NCBI RefSeq assembly: GCF_936933875.1
Contig: NZ_CAKZIK010000007.1
Span: forward strand, 1 to 31,226
Reading direction: 5' to 3'
DNA length: 31,226 nucleotides
DNA from: an uncultured Chryseobacterium sp.
GTDB lineage: Bacteria; Bacteroidota; Bacteroidia; Flavobacteriales; Weeksellaceae
The notes beneath the pieces were generated by a model. It searched no databases and was not told the DNA's origin. It saw nothing but the letters and a program-made list of their open reading frames with translations. Shown here in pieces: positions 22,150-31,171 of the stretch; within the stretch, counting starts at the first letter, position 1, and the number at the start of each line of letters is the position of its first letter. A program made the position numbers and the translations under genes.

Positions 22150-23808
22150 TTATTTGTTCAACTGTTTGTTCAAGTTTACAGCATCCGTATAAGAAGGATC
22201 CATTTGAACTGATTTTGCAGCGTAATCTTTCGCCTTAGCCAAATCTGAATCTTTTACCATATATGCAACTGCGAAGTAAGCGTAAGCCAAAGTTTGTTTG
22301 TTGGCATCTACTTCTGCTGGTTTTACAGTATCAATATACTTCTGGTAAGCCAATTTTGCCATTTCATTGTTTCCAGCCTGTTGGTAAGCATAACCTAAAC
22401 TGTAATTTGCAGGAGCCCAATCTGGAAGCAATTTCTGCATTTTCTGCCAAGTGATAATTGCACCGTTCCAGTTTTTAAGGTTCTGATACTCGTTTGCCAA
22501 AGCATAAAGAGCGTCTGTATCGTTTGGATTAGCTTTGATCTTTGCATTTAAAGCAGTTACCTGAGCATTTGTTGGACCAGCGTCTGCAGCAGACTGTGAA
22601 GCTCCGCCTCCACCCTGGATTTTAGCCAACTCAGCATCCCAATCCATTGTTTCGTCCTTTGCAGCTTTTGCTACCGCAATTTTAGTTTGAGCATCTGCGA
22701 ATGCAGCTGATTTTTTAGCAGCATCTTTTTCGTCTTTTGCAAGACCGGCGATAATCAAACCTTCAAGACCTTTATCTGCAGGCTGAATTCTTGTTTTATC
22801 TTTTACTTCTGTATAAAACTTATCTAAGTTTTGTTTTGCTGAAGCATAGTTTGCATCTGCGTGATAATCCAAATAAGCTCTCAATTTATATTTAATTGGA
22901 TCATTTACTTTATCAAATACTTTATCTAAAGTCGCTTTTGAGTTAGCAAAATCATCGTTTGTGAAATACAGTTTAGAGATTTCTAACAATGTATATGGAT
23001 CTTCGTCTGCATATTTAGCATAGTTAATCAAATCTTGAGTAGCTTTAGCATTTGCCTGATATCTTATATCATAACTTGCCATTGCTTTGTAAGCCGGAGC
23101 ATAAGTAGGATCTACCGCTACTGCTTTATCAAGGTTTTCTTTAGCCAATTTCCATTGTTGTGCAGCCATCCAAAGTGTTGCCATTCTTGTGTAGACAGAT
23201 GCTTTGTTTTTAGCTACTACTGAAGCTTTATCATAAGCATTCATGGCGTCACCAGGAAGTTTTTTTAATCTGTAAGCATCCCCTAAAGAGTAATAAACCG
23301 GTGCAGGAACTCCGCTTTTTTCGGATTTTGCGATAGCTTTATTCAAGTAATCAATAGCAACATCCGGAGCATTGTTCTTTTCGAACATTGTTAAAGCTTC
23401 TGCAGCTCTGTATAGAACTTCCGGATCTTTTTCTCTGGTATCTTTTACTACAGCTTGGATTTCTGCAATGGCAGATTTGTCTCCTTTACCAAGCTTTACA
23501 CTCGCTAAACCTATTTTATTTAAAGCATTTTTACTGTCTGCAGCTAAACCTTTTTTGAACTGCTCTTCAGCTTTTTCAAAATTTGGTTCGAACTGAGTAA
23601 GGTATGTATTACCTAAATAGAAATAATTGTCGGCTTCTGCAGGAGCTTTAGCAATCATGTCAGAATAAATCTGTCTTGCTTTAGCAAATTTATGGCTATC
23701 AACATTGACAATACCTTCCTGTACAGTTTGACCAAAAGCGAAGTTAGCAAAAAATCCTACCGCAGCAGTGAGAACAACTTTTTTTGTTAATTTCATTCTA
23801 TCTTTCAT
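22150..23808 (-). CDS. Exported tetratricopeptide-repeat protein
   Basis: 552-residue protein with a signal peptide (LTKKVVLTAAVGFFANFAFGQ, cleavage after FGQ) and many TPR helix pairs: one block at about 30-300 (for example AEADNYFYLGNTYLTQFEPNFEKAEEQFKKGL) and a second at about 415-545, separated by a low-complexity linker (GGGGASQSAADAGPTN). TPRs are protein-interaction scaffolds, so a periplasmic assembly role is likely. It is the last gene after the PstS-like lipoprotein. A second ATG four codons in (23796) would also leave an intact signal peptide. Confidence 0.9.
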   Translation of the reverse strand: MKDRMKLTKKVVLTAAVGFFANFAFGQTVQEGIVNVDSHKFAKARQIYSDMIAKAPAEADNYFYLGNTYLTQFEPNFEKAEEQFKKGLAADSKNALNKIGLASVKLGKGDKSAIAEIQAVVKDTREKDPEVLYRAAEALTMFEKNNAPDVAIDYLNKAIAKSEKSGVPAPVYYSLGDAYRLKKLPGDAMNAYDKASVVAKNKASVYTRMATLWMAAQQWKLAKENLDKAVAVDPTYAPAYKAMASYDIRYQANAKATQDLINYAKYADEDPYTLLEISKLYFTNDDFANSKATLDKVFDKVNDPIKYKLRAYLDYHADANYASAKQNLDKFYTEVKDKTRIQPADKGLEGLIIAGLAKDEKDAAKKSAAFADAQTKIAVAKAAKDETMDWDAELAKIQGGGGASQSAADAGPTNAQVTALNAKIKANPNDTDALYALANEYQNLKNWNGAIITWQKMQKLLPDWAPANYSLGYAYQQAGNNEMAKLAYQKYIDTVKPAEVDANKQTLAYAYFAVAYMVKDSDLAKAKDYAAKSVQMDPSYTDAVNLNKQLNK

Positions 23809-23882
23809 TTAAATATTTTAATTTTTAATTATATCTGTAATTTGTTACACAACTTTCATTCCAAAAATTAATTTTTTGTAAA

Positions 23883-24764
23883 TTATCTCATCTGGACTTC
23901 TCTTTTAAAGATATTGTAAGGTTGTAAACCTTCTTTCTCTACCACCATTTGGCCAAGCTGTGTACATGAAAAACGGATAATTCCGTTTGCGATTTGGAAG
24001 TTTCCTTCGTTGTTCAGGAAGTACAAAATCCTAGTAAAAGGATATTGCATTTGACGAAGATTATCTCCGGATGGTTCGAATACTTTGCCTTTATCTTCAA
24101 CCGGTAAAATTTTCACCAAATCCCTCAACAACTCAGCATTTTTACCATACGGTCTACTTAAAGTGTTGAGACTTACAACGCCAATTTTATCTGGAAACTT
24201 TGATAATTGTGCAACAACGTTTTCGTTTCCGCTGATGATTGAATATTTTAGTTGTTCTGGTTTCTTTCCCAGTTTCTGGGCAACAAAATTCAAATTACTA
24301 GCATTGGTTCCGTCAAATATTAAGTTTTTATTATCAGAGTTCAGCATTTGCTTTACTTCTTCAACGGAAATACTTCTTCTTGCTGAGCTTTTCGGAACAA
24401 TAAATAACACAGCATCCGCCGCAAACTTGTCCTGCCGGTAATCCAAATCGGTAATTCTTTTGTACTCCGAAATTTCCTCCGGAGTTAAATCTCTGGACAT
24501 TACAATCAATTTTGAATTTCCTTTCAGTAAATCCATTAAAGCCAAGTCTTCTTTCTGCACTTTAACATTTACTTTGGTTTCCGGATAATTGATCATATAA
24601 GCATCTGCCAAAGCTTCGGTAACACTTTTAAAAGAATCATCGGTTAATATTGAAATTTCTCCTTTGTTATAATCGTTCACAGTTTTGATTTCTTTCTTTC
24701 TACAAGAAGTAACAAACATTGCAAAAGCCAACAACAAAAGAATATTAATTTTCTTTCCCATCAT
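23883..24764 (-). CDS. PstS-like substrate-binding lipoprotein
   Basis: With the start at ATG 24764 the protein has 293 residues and a lipoprotein signal ending in FVTSC (C21). The rest fits the PBP_like_2/PstS fold: ISILTDDSFKSVTEALADAYM, ARRSISVEEVKQML, IGVVSLNTLSRPYG. Upstream in-frame codons would give an unlikely N-terminus ahead of the signal. No pstCAB transporter genes are nearby, so it may sense or hand over phosphate or another anion in the periplasm, not feed an ABC importer. Its start overlaps the end of the small membrane protein gene by 20 bp, suggesting translational coupling. Confidence 0.85.
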   Translation of the reverse strand: MMGKKINILLLLAFAMFVTSCRKKEIKTVNDYNKGEISILTDDSFKSVTEALADAYMINYPETKVNVKVQKEDLALMDLLKGNSKLIVMSRDLTPEEISEYKRITDLDYRQDKFAADAVLFIVPKSSARRSISVEEVKQMLNSDNKNLIFDGTNASNLNFVAQKLGKKPEQLKYSIISGNENVVAQLSKFPDKIGVVSLNTLSRPYGKNAELLRDLVKILPVEDKGKVFEPSGDNLRQMQYPFTRILYFLNNEGNFQIANGIIRFSCTQLGQMVVEKEGLQPYNIFKREVQMR

Positions 24765-24942
24765 TTTTAATTCTATAGATTGCTCTAAAAATTCTAAAAA
24801 TCCCATAAATAATCAAAAGCGCTCCAAGTGGATACGCAAGATTGGGATCAAGGGTGATTATAAAAAATTTATAAATAATCACTACAACACCGAGAACGAT
24901 ATAAAACACCCCGGTAATCATTGAAAGCCAGTTAAACATCAT
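24745..24942 (-). CDS. Small two-helix membrane protein
   Basis: 65 residues with two hydrophobic helices (about 7-28 and 36-55) and a short basic/acidic cytosolic end (RIKNDGKEN). I do not recognise a named family. It sits between tonB and the PstS-like gene, and overlaps the latter by 20 bp. A -7 box TATTTTTG ends 4 nt before its ATG, so it appears to be the first gene of a separate transcript with the PstS-like and TPR genes. Confidence 0.78.
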   Translation of the reverse strand: MMFNWLSMITGVFYIVLGVVVIIYKFFIITLDPNLAYPLGALLIIYGIFRIFRAIYRIKNDGKEN

Positions 24943-24946
24943 TTCA

Positions 24947-24954
24947 CAAAAATA
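24947..24954 (-). promoter_or_regulatory. Internal promoter after tonB, 4 nt before the small-protein ATG (TATTTTTG)
   Basis: TATTTTTG-TGAA-ATG on the minus strand, just downstream of the tonB terminator. Suggests a separate, leaderless transcript for the three following genes. Confidence 0.55.
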
Positions 24955-24960
24955 ATAAAA

Positions 24961-24984
24961 AAAGAGAAGCCTAAGCTTCTCTTT
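24961..24984 (-). terminator. Terminator after tonB
   Basis: AAAGAGAAGC (24961-24970), loop CTAA, GCTTCTCTTT (24975-24984). On the minus strand the stem is followed by T7. It divides the seven-gene minus-strand cluster into two units. Confidence 0.9.
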
Positions 24985-25004
24985 ATTATAAATAATTGTA
25001 ACAA

Positions 25005-25850
25005 TTATTCAAAATTCATAGTAAATGGTACAGAGTAGTAAGATCTTACTGTTTGTCCGTTTTTCTTAGCCGGAGCCCACTTTTTAAGTTTCTTAACAAC
25101 TCTTGCAGCTTCGCTGTCGAAATCAGCATTTCCTGATTTTTCAACAACCTGCACTCCGGATACTGTACCGTCTCTTTCAACAACAAACCTCAATTTTGCT
25201 TTCAAAGTTCCTTCTCCTCCATCCATGATACCTGTATCAAAGTTATCACCTAAGAATGCTCTAAGAGCTCCCATACCTCCAGGATATTCTGCAGACTGGT
25301 CAACTGAATCATAAACTTCAGTTGTACTTACCTGTGGCTTAACTTCCACTGTTGCAGTTTTTGTACCTGTTGAAGGTGGTGGTGGAGGTGGTGCATAACT
25401 TGGAGCTTTAACTCCTTCTACATTTTCCAGACCTGTTGTAGTTTCCATCTGCTTTGTAATTGGTGGAGGTGGTGTTTCTACTTTAGGTGCTCTTTTAGGC
25501 TCAGGAACTACGTTCTGTATAACCTCTATCTTTGGTGCTTCCACTTTTGGTGGAGGTGGTGGAGGTGGTTCCTCTTCTTTAGGCTGTTCCAAAACTTTAT
25601 CTTCCTGAATAATGTTTACAAGATCTGCTTTTACTTCCTGCTTTGGAGGTGCAGCCAGTCTTTTAATTGTAAGGTAGATAAATGGAGACAACGCCAAAGT
25701 AACAAACAAAGCAGTCCCCAAAAGGAATGATTTGGTAAGAATTTTCGGATAGCTATGTCTTAAGTCATAAGCTCCGTATTCTTTATTTCTGTTTTCAAAT
25801 ACAATTTCATCTAAAGTTAGATTGCTATTGTATACGTTTTCATCTGCCAT
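25005..25850 (-). CDS. tonB: Energy transducer TonB
   Basis: Links the ExbB/ExbD proton channel to outer-membrane TonB-dependent transporters. The 281-residue protein begins with the Bacteroidota-specific cytoplasmic motif VFENRNKEYGAYDLR (17-31), has a single membrane anchor at about 41-61, a periplasm-spanning Pro/Lys-rich segment (about 80-160, with runs of P) and a C-terminal TonB domain starting at YPGG (189-192) and containing FVVERDGTVSGVQVVEKSG. Fourth gene of exbB-exbD-exbD-tonB, followed by a strong terminator. Confidence 0.96.
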   Translation of the reverse strand: MADENVYNSNLTLDEIVFENRNKEYGAYDLRHSYPKILTKSFLLGTALFVTLALSPFIYLTIKRLAAPPKQEVKADLVNIIQEDKVLEQPKEEEPPPPPPPKVEAPKIEVIQNVVPEPKRAPKVETPPPPITKQMETTTGLENVEGVKAPSYAPPPPPPSTGTKTATVEVKPQVSTTEVYDSVDQSAEYPGGMGALRAFLGDNFDTGIMDGGEGTLKAKLRFVVERDGTVSGVQVVEKSGNADFDSEAARVVKKLKKWAPAKKNGQTVRSYYSVPFTMNFE

Positions 25851-25873
25851 TTTATAAAAAATTTGATGTTAAA

Positions 25874-26440
25874 TTACTTTGTTGCTGGAGCTGCAGGAGT
25901 TGAGCCTCCAACTTTTCTTTCATAGATAGCTTTTTCCCAAGGTTTCAAATCAGTAACACCGTACTGCTCGTTTTTGGTGATCGCCATTTCATCAAGAATA
26001 TCAACAAAGTTCTTGTATACTGCATCGTCGGTTGGCTTAATGATCACCGTAAATTTGGTTTGATCCGCCGCGCCGGCTTTTGCTTGCTGAATAATCTTTC
26101 TAATACCCTCTCTGTCGAATGTTGTTTCGTTTAGGTTAGCATCCGTAAGAGACGTATTGTCCTGCTGATGCCAAAACACTCTGTTATCTTTCCCGATAAG
26201 GATAGAGATCGAGTTTGAAAGTTTGATTTCTGTATCTGGTGGTTTTTGGTTTTCCTTCGGTTTTGCCGGAAGACCTAAATTCATCACATTAGGCTTGCTA
26301 AATGTTGTGGTGAACATAAAGAAGGTAATCAAAAGGAATCCTAAATCCACCATCGGAGTCATGTCCACTCTCGTACTCTGCTTTTTCGAACGAACCTTGC
26401 CGTCCTTTCCGCCTTTCTCTTGTACTTGTACTTCTGCCAT
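25874..26440 (-). CDS. exbD: ExbD-family biopolymer transporter (second copy)
   Basis: 188 residues: short cytoplasmic N-terminus, one membrane helix (about 30-47) and a periplasmic domain. The proton-carrying aspartate is D32 in VDMTPMVDLGFLLITFF. The periplasmic part (TKFTVIIKPTDDAVYKNFVDILDEM) is the typical ExbD fold. It lies 12 bp after the first exbD and 23 bp before tonB. It has diverged clearly from the first copy, so the two are not a recent duplication. Confidence 0.95.
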   Translation of the reverse strand: MAEVQVQEKGGKDGKVRSKKQSTRVDMTPMVDLGFLLITFFMFTTTFSKPNVMNLGLPAKPKENQKPPDTEIKLSNSISILIGKDNRVFWHQQDNTSLTDANLNETTFDREGIRKIIQQAKAGAADQTKFTVIIKPTDDAVYKNFVDILDEMAITKNEQYGVTDLKPWEKAIYERKVGGSTPAAPATK

Positions 26441-26452
26441 TTCTTCTAATGA

Positions 26453-27061
26453 TTATTTATTAGGATTATCTTCCTGTGATGTAATCAACCAAAATTTAAG
26501 AAAATCGATATCTCTTAAACCTTCAAATAAAGCCTTTACTTTTGGGTACTTGGTGTTTACATCACCCTTAATCGCTAATTTATAATCAGGATTAACGGCT
26601 AAGCTCTGCTGTACCCAGTCTACTAACTGCTTATTTGTACTGTCCATAGGAACTCCTTGCGGATCCTTGTAACTTTTCTGTTCCTCATCACTCATATTCA
26701 GATAACTTTTCAGTCTGCTCATCGGAACTCCGATGGCCTGAACTTTTTGGAAAGACGCTTTTTCGGCATTGGTAAATGTGGTACCATACTTTTTACCCAT
26801 GTTATCCAAAACCTGGAGTCTTTCTGATGCATTTTCTACAGGCTGGAAATAAAATTTACCTTCCGGAGTTGCATTAATTGTCATCAAACTAGCGTCCGGC
26901 AACAATGTTTCTGATATTGAAGATGGCGGTTTAATCTGCTCCACATCAGGTTTTTTGAACTGCGTGGTTAAGATGAAGAATGTTAACAATAGGAATGCAA
27001 CGTCACACATTGCCGTCATATCGGTAACAACTCCATGTCGTTTAGGTTTGACTCTCGCCAT
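26453..27061 (-). CDS. exbD: ExbD-family biopolymer transporter (first copy)
   Basis: 202 residues with the channel aspartate D20 in VTDMTAMCDVAFLLLTFF, one helix (about 18-36) and a periplasmic domain longer than usual, with an insert (about 85-140: NAEKASFQKVQAIGVPMS, then SDEEQKSYKDPQG) absent from copy two. Its C-terminal half (YKLAIKGDVNTKYPKVKALFEGLRDI) is ExbD-like. It begins 73 bp after exbB, a gap containing a small hairpin GTATTG-AAA-CAATAC (27099-27113). Confidence 0.94.
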   Translation of the reverse strand: MARVKPKRHGVVTDMTAMCDVAFLLLTFFILTTQFKKPDVEQIKPPSSISETLLPDASLMTINATPEGKFYFQPVENASERLQVLDNMGKKYGTTFTNAEKASFQKVQAIGVPMSRLKSYLNMSDEEQKSYKDPQGVPMDSTNKQLVDWVQQSLAVNPDYKLAIKGDVNTKYPKVKALFEGLRDIDFLKFWLITSQEDNPNK

Positions 27062-27134
27062 TGTAATTAAAATTTATTGTTTATTAAACTTCTTTGGTGT
27101 ATTGAAACAATACAAAAACTTTGCCTAAAAATTC

Positions 27135-27998
27135 TTAGTGGAATTCAGCGAAAGACTGTTGGATAGACATTGCGATCTCATCGATCTTGTAAGTCAATCC
27201 GTCGATTTTAGAAGTAAAATAGTTATAAAGGATAATCGCAATTGCAGAAGTACCAATACCTAAAGCTGTATTAATCAATGCTTCAGAGATACCTGTAGAT
27301 AGTGCAGCTGCATCCGGAGTACCGCCACCAGAACCTAGTGCGAAGAACGCCTTGATCATCCCGATTACCGTTCCAAGTAGTGCGACCAATGTTGCTACTG
27401 TACCTAGAGTAGAAAGGATCATCATGTTTTTCTCCAACATTGGCATTTCCAAAGTTGTAGCTTCTTCAATTGCTTTGTTCAAAGCAACCATTTTCTGCTC
27501 TTTGTTCAAAGTATTATCATGCGCCAAAGCTTTGTAAGTAGTAAGACCTTCTTTTACAACGTTACCAACTGAACCTTGTTGTCTGTCGCACTCTTCGATA
27601 GCTTCGTCTACTCTGTTTTGGTTAAGCAAGCTTCTTACTTTTACAACGAAGTTGTCCAAGTTTCCTTTACCAGCAGCTCTACCTAATACTAATGCACGCT
27701 CGATAGAGAAAACGATTACCGTAATCATGAAAGTAATCAAGATTGGTACGATAACTCCTCCTTTGTAGATAATTCCTAAGAAAGAATCCGGATGAATGTC
27801 TTTTCCTTCAACATCTGAAAAAGCAACAGAGCCGCCTCCTAATTTTTCGGCATCCTTAAAGTTACCAGGACTACCCAATACAAATAAATAAATACCCACA
27901 CCAATTAAGAAAAGGATAGGGATGATGACTGCAGGATTAAGACCTCCCGCTTTTTTAGCAACTACTTGCTCCTCTGTGTTTGAAACATTCATTTCCAT
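27135..27998 (-). CDS. exbB: MotA/TolQ/ExbB proton channel family protein
   Basis: Forms the pentameric channel that, with ExbD, uses the proton gradient to energise TonB. The 287-residue protein has an N-terminal helix (about 21-42), a second at about 82-98, a cytoplasmic segment, and the paired helices MMILSTLGTVATLVALLGTVIGMIKAF (about 192-218) and INTALGIGTSAIAIILYNYF (about 242-261), which hold the conserved pore Thr/Gly pattern. First gene of the operon. I could not find a TAnnTTTG box upstream. An alternative ATG is two codons inside. Confidence 0.95.
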   Translation of the reverse strand: MEMNVSNTEEQVVAKKAGGLNPAVIIPILFLIGVGIYLFVLGSPGNFKDAEKLGGGSVAFSDVEGKDIHPDSFLGIIYKGGVIVPILITFMITVIVFSIERALVLGRAAGKGNLDNFVVKVRSLLNQNRVDEAIEECDRQQGSVGNVVKEGLTTYKALAHDNTLNKEQKMVALNKAIEEATTLEMPMLEKNMMILSTLGTVATLVALLGTVIGMIKAFFALGSGGGTPDAAALSTGISEALINTALGIGTSAIAIILYNYFTSKIDGLTYKIDEIAMSIQQSFAEFH

Positions 27999-28193
27999 AT
28001 TAAACTAAATTATATTGTTATTTTTTTAAGTTTCGCGGCGTAAAATAAAATTAAAATATTCAATAATGCAAGTGTTTAAGATAATGTTAACCATTATTTT
28101 TATCCTTTACCCAAGCGACTTCATTGCATATTTATTAAAATTTACTTTATATTTTATTAGATATTGTCGGTTTTAAAAAAAGTGTTGAAAATT

Positions 28194-28222
28194 AGAAAAA
28201 AAATCTTCAATTTTTTATTGAA
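28194..28222 (-). terminator. Weak candidate terminator of leuS
   Basis: TTCAAT (28206-28211) and ATTGAA (28217-28222) pair with a 5-nt loop. On the minus strand GA and a T8 run follow. The stem is short and has only one G/C pair, so this is tentative. The rest of the 237-bp gap 28020-28256 shows no gene. Confidence 0.4.
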
Positions 28223-28256
28223 TCTTCAATCCGAATTTTTGTTTGTTTTTTTTGTT

Positions 28257-31064
28257 TTAGAACACAATATTAATGATTTTTTTCGGGACAATGATAACTT
28301 TTTTAGGATTATTTCCGTCCAAATGCTGCAACGTTCTCTCATCTTTCATTGCTGATTCCTCAATCTGCTTTACCTCTAAATCTGCTGGCAAACTCAATTT
28401 AAACCTCATCTTTCCGTTAAAGCTTACTGGATAGTCGATTTCGTCTTCTACCAGATACTTTTCATCCAGTGTTGGGAATGCTTCAAATTCAATTGAACTG
28501 TTGTGTCCCAATAATGACCACAGTTCTTCCGAAATGTGTGGTGCATAAGGTGAAACGATAATTGCCAAAGGTTCCAAAATTTTTCTCTTATTGGTTTTTA
28601 GCTTCTGTAAATCGTTTACAGCAATCATAAATGATGAAACAGAAGTATTGAAAGAGAAATGGTCGATATCATACACCACCTTTTTAATTAAGGTATGAAG
28701 CACTTTGTACTCTTCTTTCGTGGGCTCTTCTTCAGAAACTTCGAAACTATCTCCATTAAAATAAAGGTTGTAGAATTTTTTCAAAAATCCGTACACTCCT
28801 GAAAGTCCTTGCGTATTCCATGGTTTACTTTGCTCTAAAGGACCAAGGAACATTTCGTAAAGCCTTAGCGTATCTGCTCCATATTCAACGCAAATGTCAT
28901 CAGGATTTACGACGTTGTATTTGGATTTCGACATTTTCTCTACTTCACGTTCTGTGATGTATTTTCCGTCTTCCAAAATAAATTCCGCCTCCGCGAATTC
29001 CGGTCTCCACAATTTGAATTTCTCTACATCAAGTTCGTCTCCTTTTAATAAAGAAACATCAACGTGGATTTTTTGAGTTTGATAATCCTTTGCAAGATTT
29101 TTTGAAACAAACTGATTCGTTCCATCAATTCTAAAAGCAAATGCACTCATCCCCAAAATCATTCCCTGATTAATCAGTTTTTGGAAAGGTTCATCGAATT
29201 TTACATAACCTCTGTCTTTCAAAAACATATTCCAAAAACGGGAATACAGCAAATGTCCGGTTGCATGCTCACTTCCGCCGATGTATAAATCAACCTGTCC
29301 CCAATAATCTGAAAGGTTTTTATCTACGAAAACTTCATCATTTTTCGGGTCCATATATCTCTGGAAATACCACGAACTTCCAGCCCAACCAGGCATTGTA
29401 GAAAGTTCCAAAGGAAATACCGTAATGTTATCAATATCCTCTGTGGAAACTACTTTTTCATTCAATTCGTCCCAAGCGAAATTTTTGGCATTTCCTAATG
29501 GTGGGTCTCCATCTTCCGTTGGTAAATATTTCTCCACTTCAGGAAGTTCCAAAGGCAATGCTGAAACCGGTAAAGTGTAAGGCATTCCGTCCTTATAAAA
29601 TACAGGAACTGGCTCTCCCCAATATCTTTGGCGTGAAAAAATCGCATCACGCTGTTTATAGTTAGTTGTTCCGTGCCCTATATTTCGGTTCGTAATTTCG
29701 TCGATGATTCTCGCTTTTGCTTCATCATATTTCATTCCGTTCAAGAAATCTGAATTCACAGACACGCTGTCTTTTGAATCGTAAGATTCTTCCTGAATAT
29801 CAACATCGGTTTCTACCACTTTAATAATTTCCAAACCGAATTTCTTCGCAAAACGGTGGTCGCGTTCGTCATGAGCGGGAACAGCCATTACAGCTCCGGT
29901 TCCGTAACCCATCAACACATAATCCGAGATATAAATCGGCATTTTGGCATCCGAAAACGGATTTAAAGCGTAACTTCCCGTAAAAGCACCGCTGACGTTT
30001 TTCACGTCCGACATCCTGTCTCTTTCGGTTTTCTTGGAAGTTTCTTCGATATATTTTTGAACTTCTGCTTTTTGTTCATCCGTCGTTAAACTTTCAACCA
30101 AAGGATTTTCCGGCGCCAAAACCATAAATGTTGCTCCGAAAATAGTATCAGGACGCGTTGTAAATACCGAAATTTTCTCTGCAGAACTTTCAACATCAAA
30201 AGTAACCTGAGCTCCCTGAGATTTCCCAATCCAGTATTCCTGAGAATCTTTTAAAGGTTGTGGCCAGTCTAATGTTTTCAATCCCTGCAGCAATCTTTCA
30301 GAGTAAGCAGTAATTCTCATGCTCCACTGCATCATTTTTTTCTGATAAACCGGAAAACCGCCACGTTCGGATTTACCATCTTTCACCTCATCATTCGCCA
30401 AAACTGTTCCTAATGCAGGACACCAGTTTACTGTAGTTTCGGCACGGAAAGCCAAACGGTAATTCAGTAAAATATCCTGTCTGTCCAATTCAGAAGCGGA
30501 ATTCCATTCTTCGGATGTAAATTTTAATTCGTCATTCTGAACTGCTGATAAATTATCTGTTCCGTATTCTTCAAAATGCTTAATTAAAGTCTCGATAGGT
30601 TCTGCCTTATCTGTAACTTTATTGTACCACGAATGGAACAACTGAATAAAAATCCACTGCGTCCATTTGTAATAAGAAGCATCAGAAGTTCTTACTTCCC
30701 TATTCCAATCGAAAGAAAAACCAATTTTTCTAAGCTGTTCTTCGTATCTTTTAATATTCTGTTCCGTTGTTATGGCAGGATGTTGCCCTGTCTGAATCGC
30801 GTACTGTTCTGCCGGAAGACCAAAAGAATCGTAACCAATTGGGTGAAGAACATTGAAACCCTGATGTCTTTTGTATCTCGCATAAATGTCCGACGCAATA
30901 TATCCTAATGGATGTCCAACGTGAAGTCCCGCTCCGGAAGGATACGGAAACATATCCAAAACGTAAAATTTCGGCTTGTCGGTTTTATCGGAGGTTTTAT
31001 AGGTTTGGTTTTCTTCCCAGTATTTCTGCCACTTTTTTTCAATCTGCTGATGGTCGTAGAACAT
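28257..31064 (-). CDS. leuS: Leucine--tRNA ligase
   Basis: Class I aminoacyl-tRNA synthetase that charges tRNA-Leu and edits mis-charged residues. The 935-residue length is usual for the group. The HIGH-type motif HVGHPLGY is at 48-55, the CP1 editing domain (TTRPDTIFGATF; GTGAVMAVPAHDERDHRFAKKFG) is intact, and KMSKSKYN is at about 709. The C-terminus keeps the anticodon-binding and C-terminal extension. Monocistronic. The IS-like end lies 108 bp upstream of the ATG. Confidence 0.97.
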   Translation of the reverse strand: MFYDHQQIEKKWQKYWEENQTYKTSDKTDKPKFYVLDMFPYPSGAGLHVGHPLGYIASDIYARYKRHQGFNVLHPIGYDSFGLPAEQYAIQTGQHPAITTEQNIKRYEEQLRKIGFSFDWNREVRTSDASYYKWTQWIFIQLFHSWYNKVTDKAEPIETLIKHFEEYGTDNLSAVQNDELKFTSEEWNSASELDRQDILLNYRLAFRAETTVNWCPALGTVLANDEVKDGKSERGGFPVYQKKMMQWSMRITAYSERLLQGLKTLDWPQPLKDSQEYWIGKSQGAQVTFDVESSAEKISVFTTRPDTIFGATFMVLAPENPLVESLTTDEQKAEVQKYIEETSKKTERDRMSDVKNVSGAFTGSYALNPFSDAKMPIYISDYVLMGYGTGAVMAVPAHDERDHRFAKKFGLEIIKVVETDVDIQEESYDSKDSVSVNSDFLNGMKYDEAKARIIDEITNRNIGHGTTNYKQRDAIFSRQRYWGEPVPVFYKDGMPYTLPVSALPLELPEVEKYLPTEDGDPPLGNAKNFAWDELNEKVVSTEDIDNITVFPLELSTMPGWAGSSWYFQRYMDPKNDEVFVDKNLSDYWGQVDLYIGGSEHATGHLLYSRFWNMFLKDRGYVKFDEPFQKLINQGMILGMSAFAFRIDGTNQFVSKNLAKDYQTQKIHVDVSLLKGDELDVEKFKLWRPEFAEAEFILEDGKYITEREVEKMSKSKYNVVNPDDICVEYGADTLRLYEMFLGPLEQSKPWNTQGLSGVYGFLKKFYNLYFNGDSFEVSEEEPTKEEYKVLHTLIKKVVYDIDHFSFNTSVSSFMIAVNDLQKLKTNKRKILEPLAIIVSPYAPHISEELWSLLGHNSSIEFEAFPTLDEKYLVEDEIDYPVSFNGKMRFKLSLPADLEVKQIEESAMKDERTLQHLDGNNPKKVIIVPKKIINIVF

Positions 31065-31129
31065 ATTTTTTTAATGTTTTTTGAATTAAAAACTTTGACA
31101 AAGATTTAGAACTTTGTATAAGTGTGCAA

Positions 31130-31137
31130 CAAATTTA
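31130..31137 (-). promoter_or_regulatory. Candidate -7 box of leuS (TAAATTTG)
   Basis: Minus-strand TAnnTTTG match, 65 nt before the ATG and 34 bp from the IS-like end. The expected -33 region lies just inside the native DNA; no good TTTG is found at the right spacing (one at 31150-31154 is too close). Confidence 0.35.
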
Positions 31138-31171
31138 AGGTTTTTAGCACAAAAAATCCCCACCAGAATAA

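Noticed and set aside
24685..24924. A 79-codon + strand frame between tonB and the PstS-like gene
   Set aside because: It is antisense to the small membrane protein, whose start has a well-placed -7 box and whose end overlaps the next gene.
27099..27113. Terminator between exbB and exbD (GTATTG-AAA-CAATAC)
   Set aside because: On the coding (minus) strand the T run is before the hairpin, not after it, so it would not terminate the operon.
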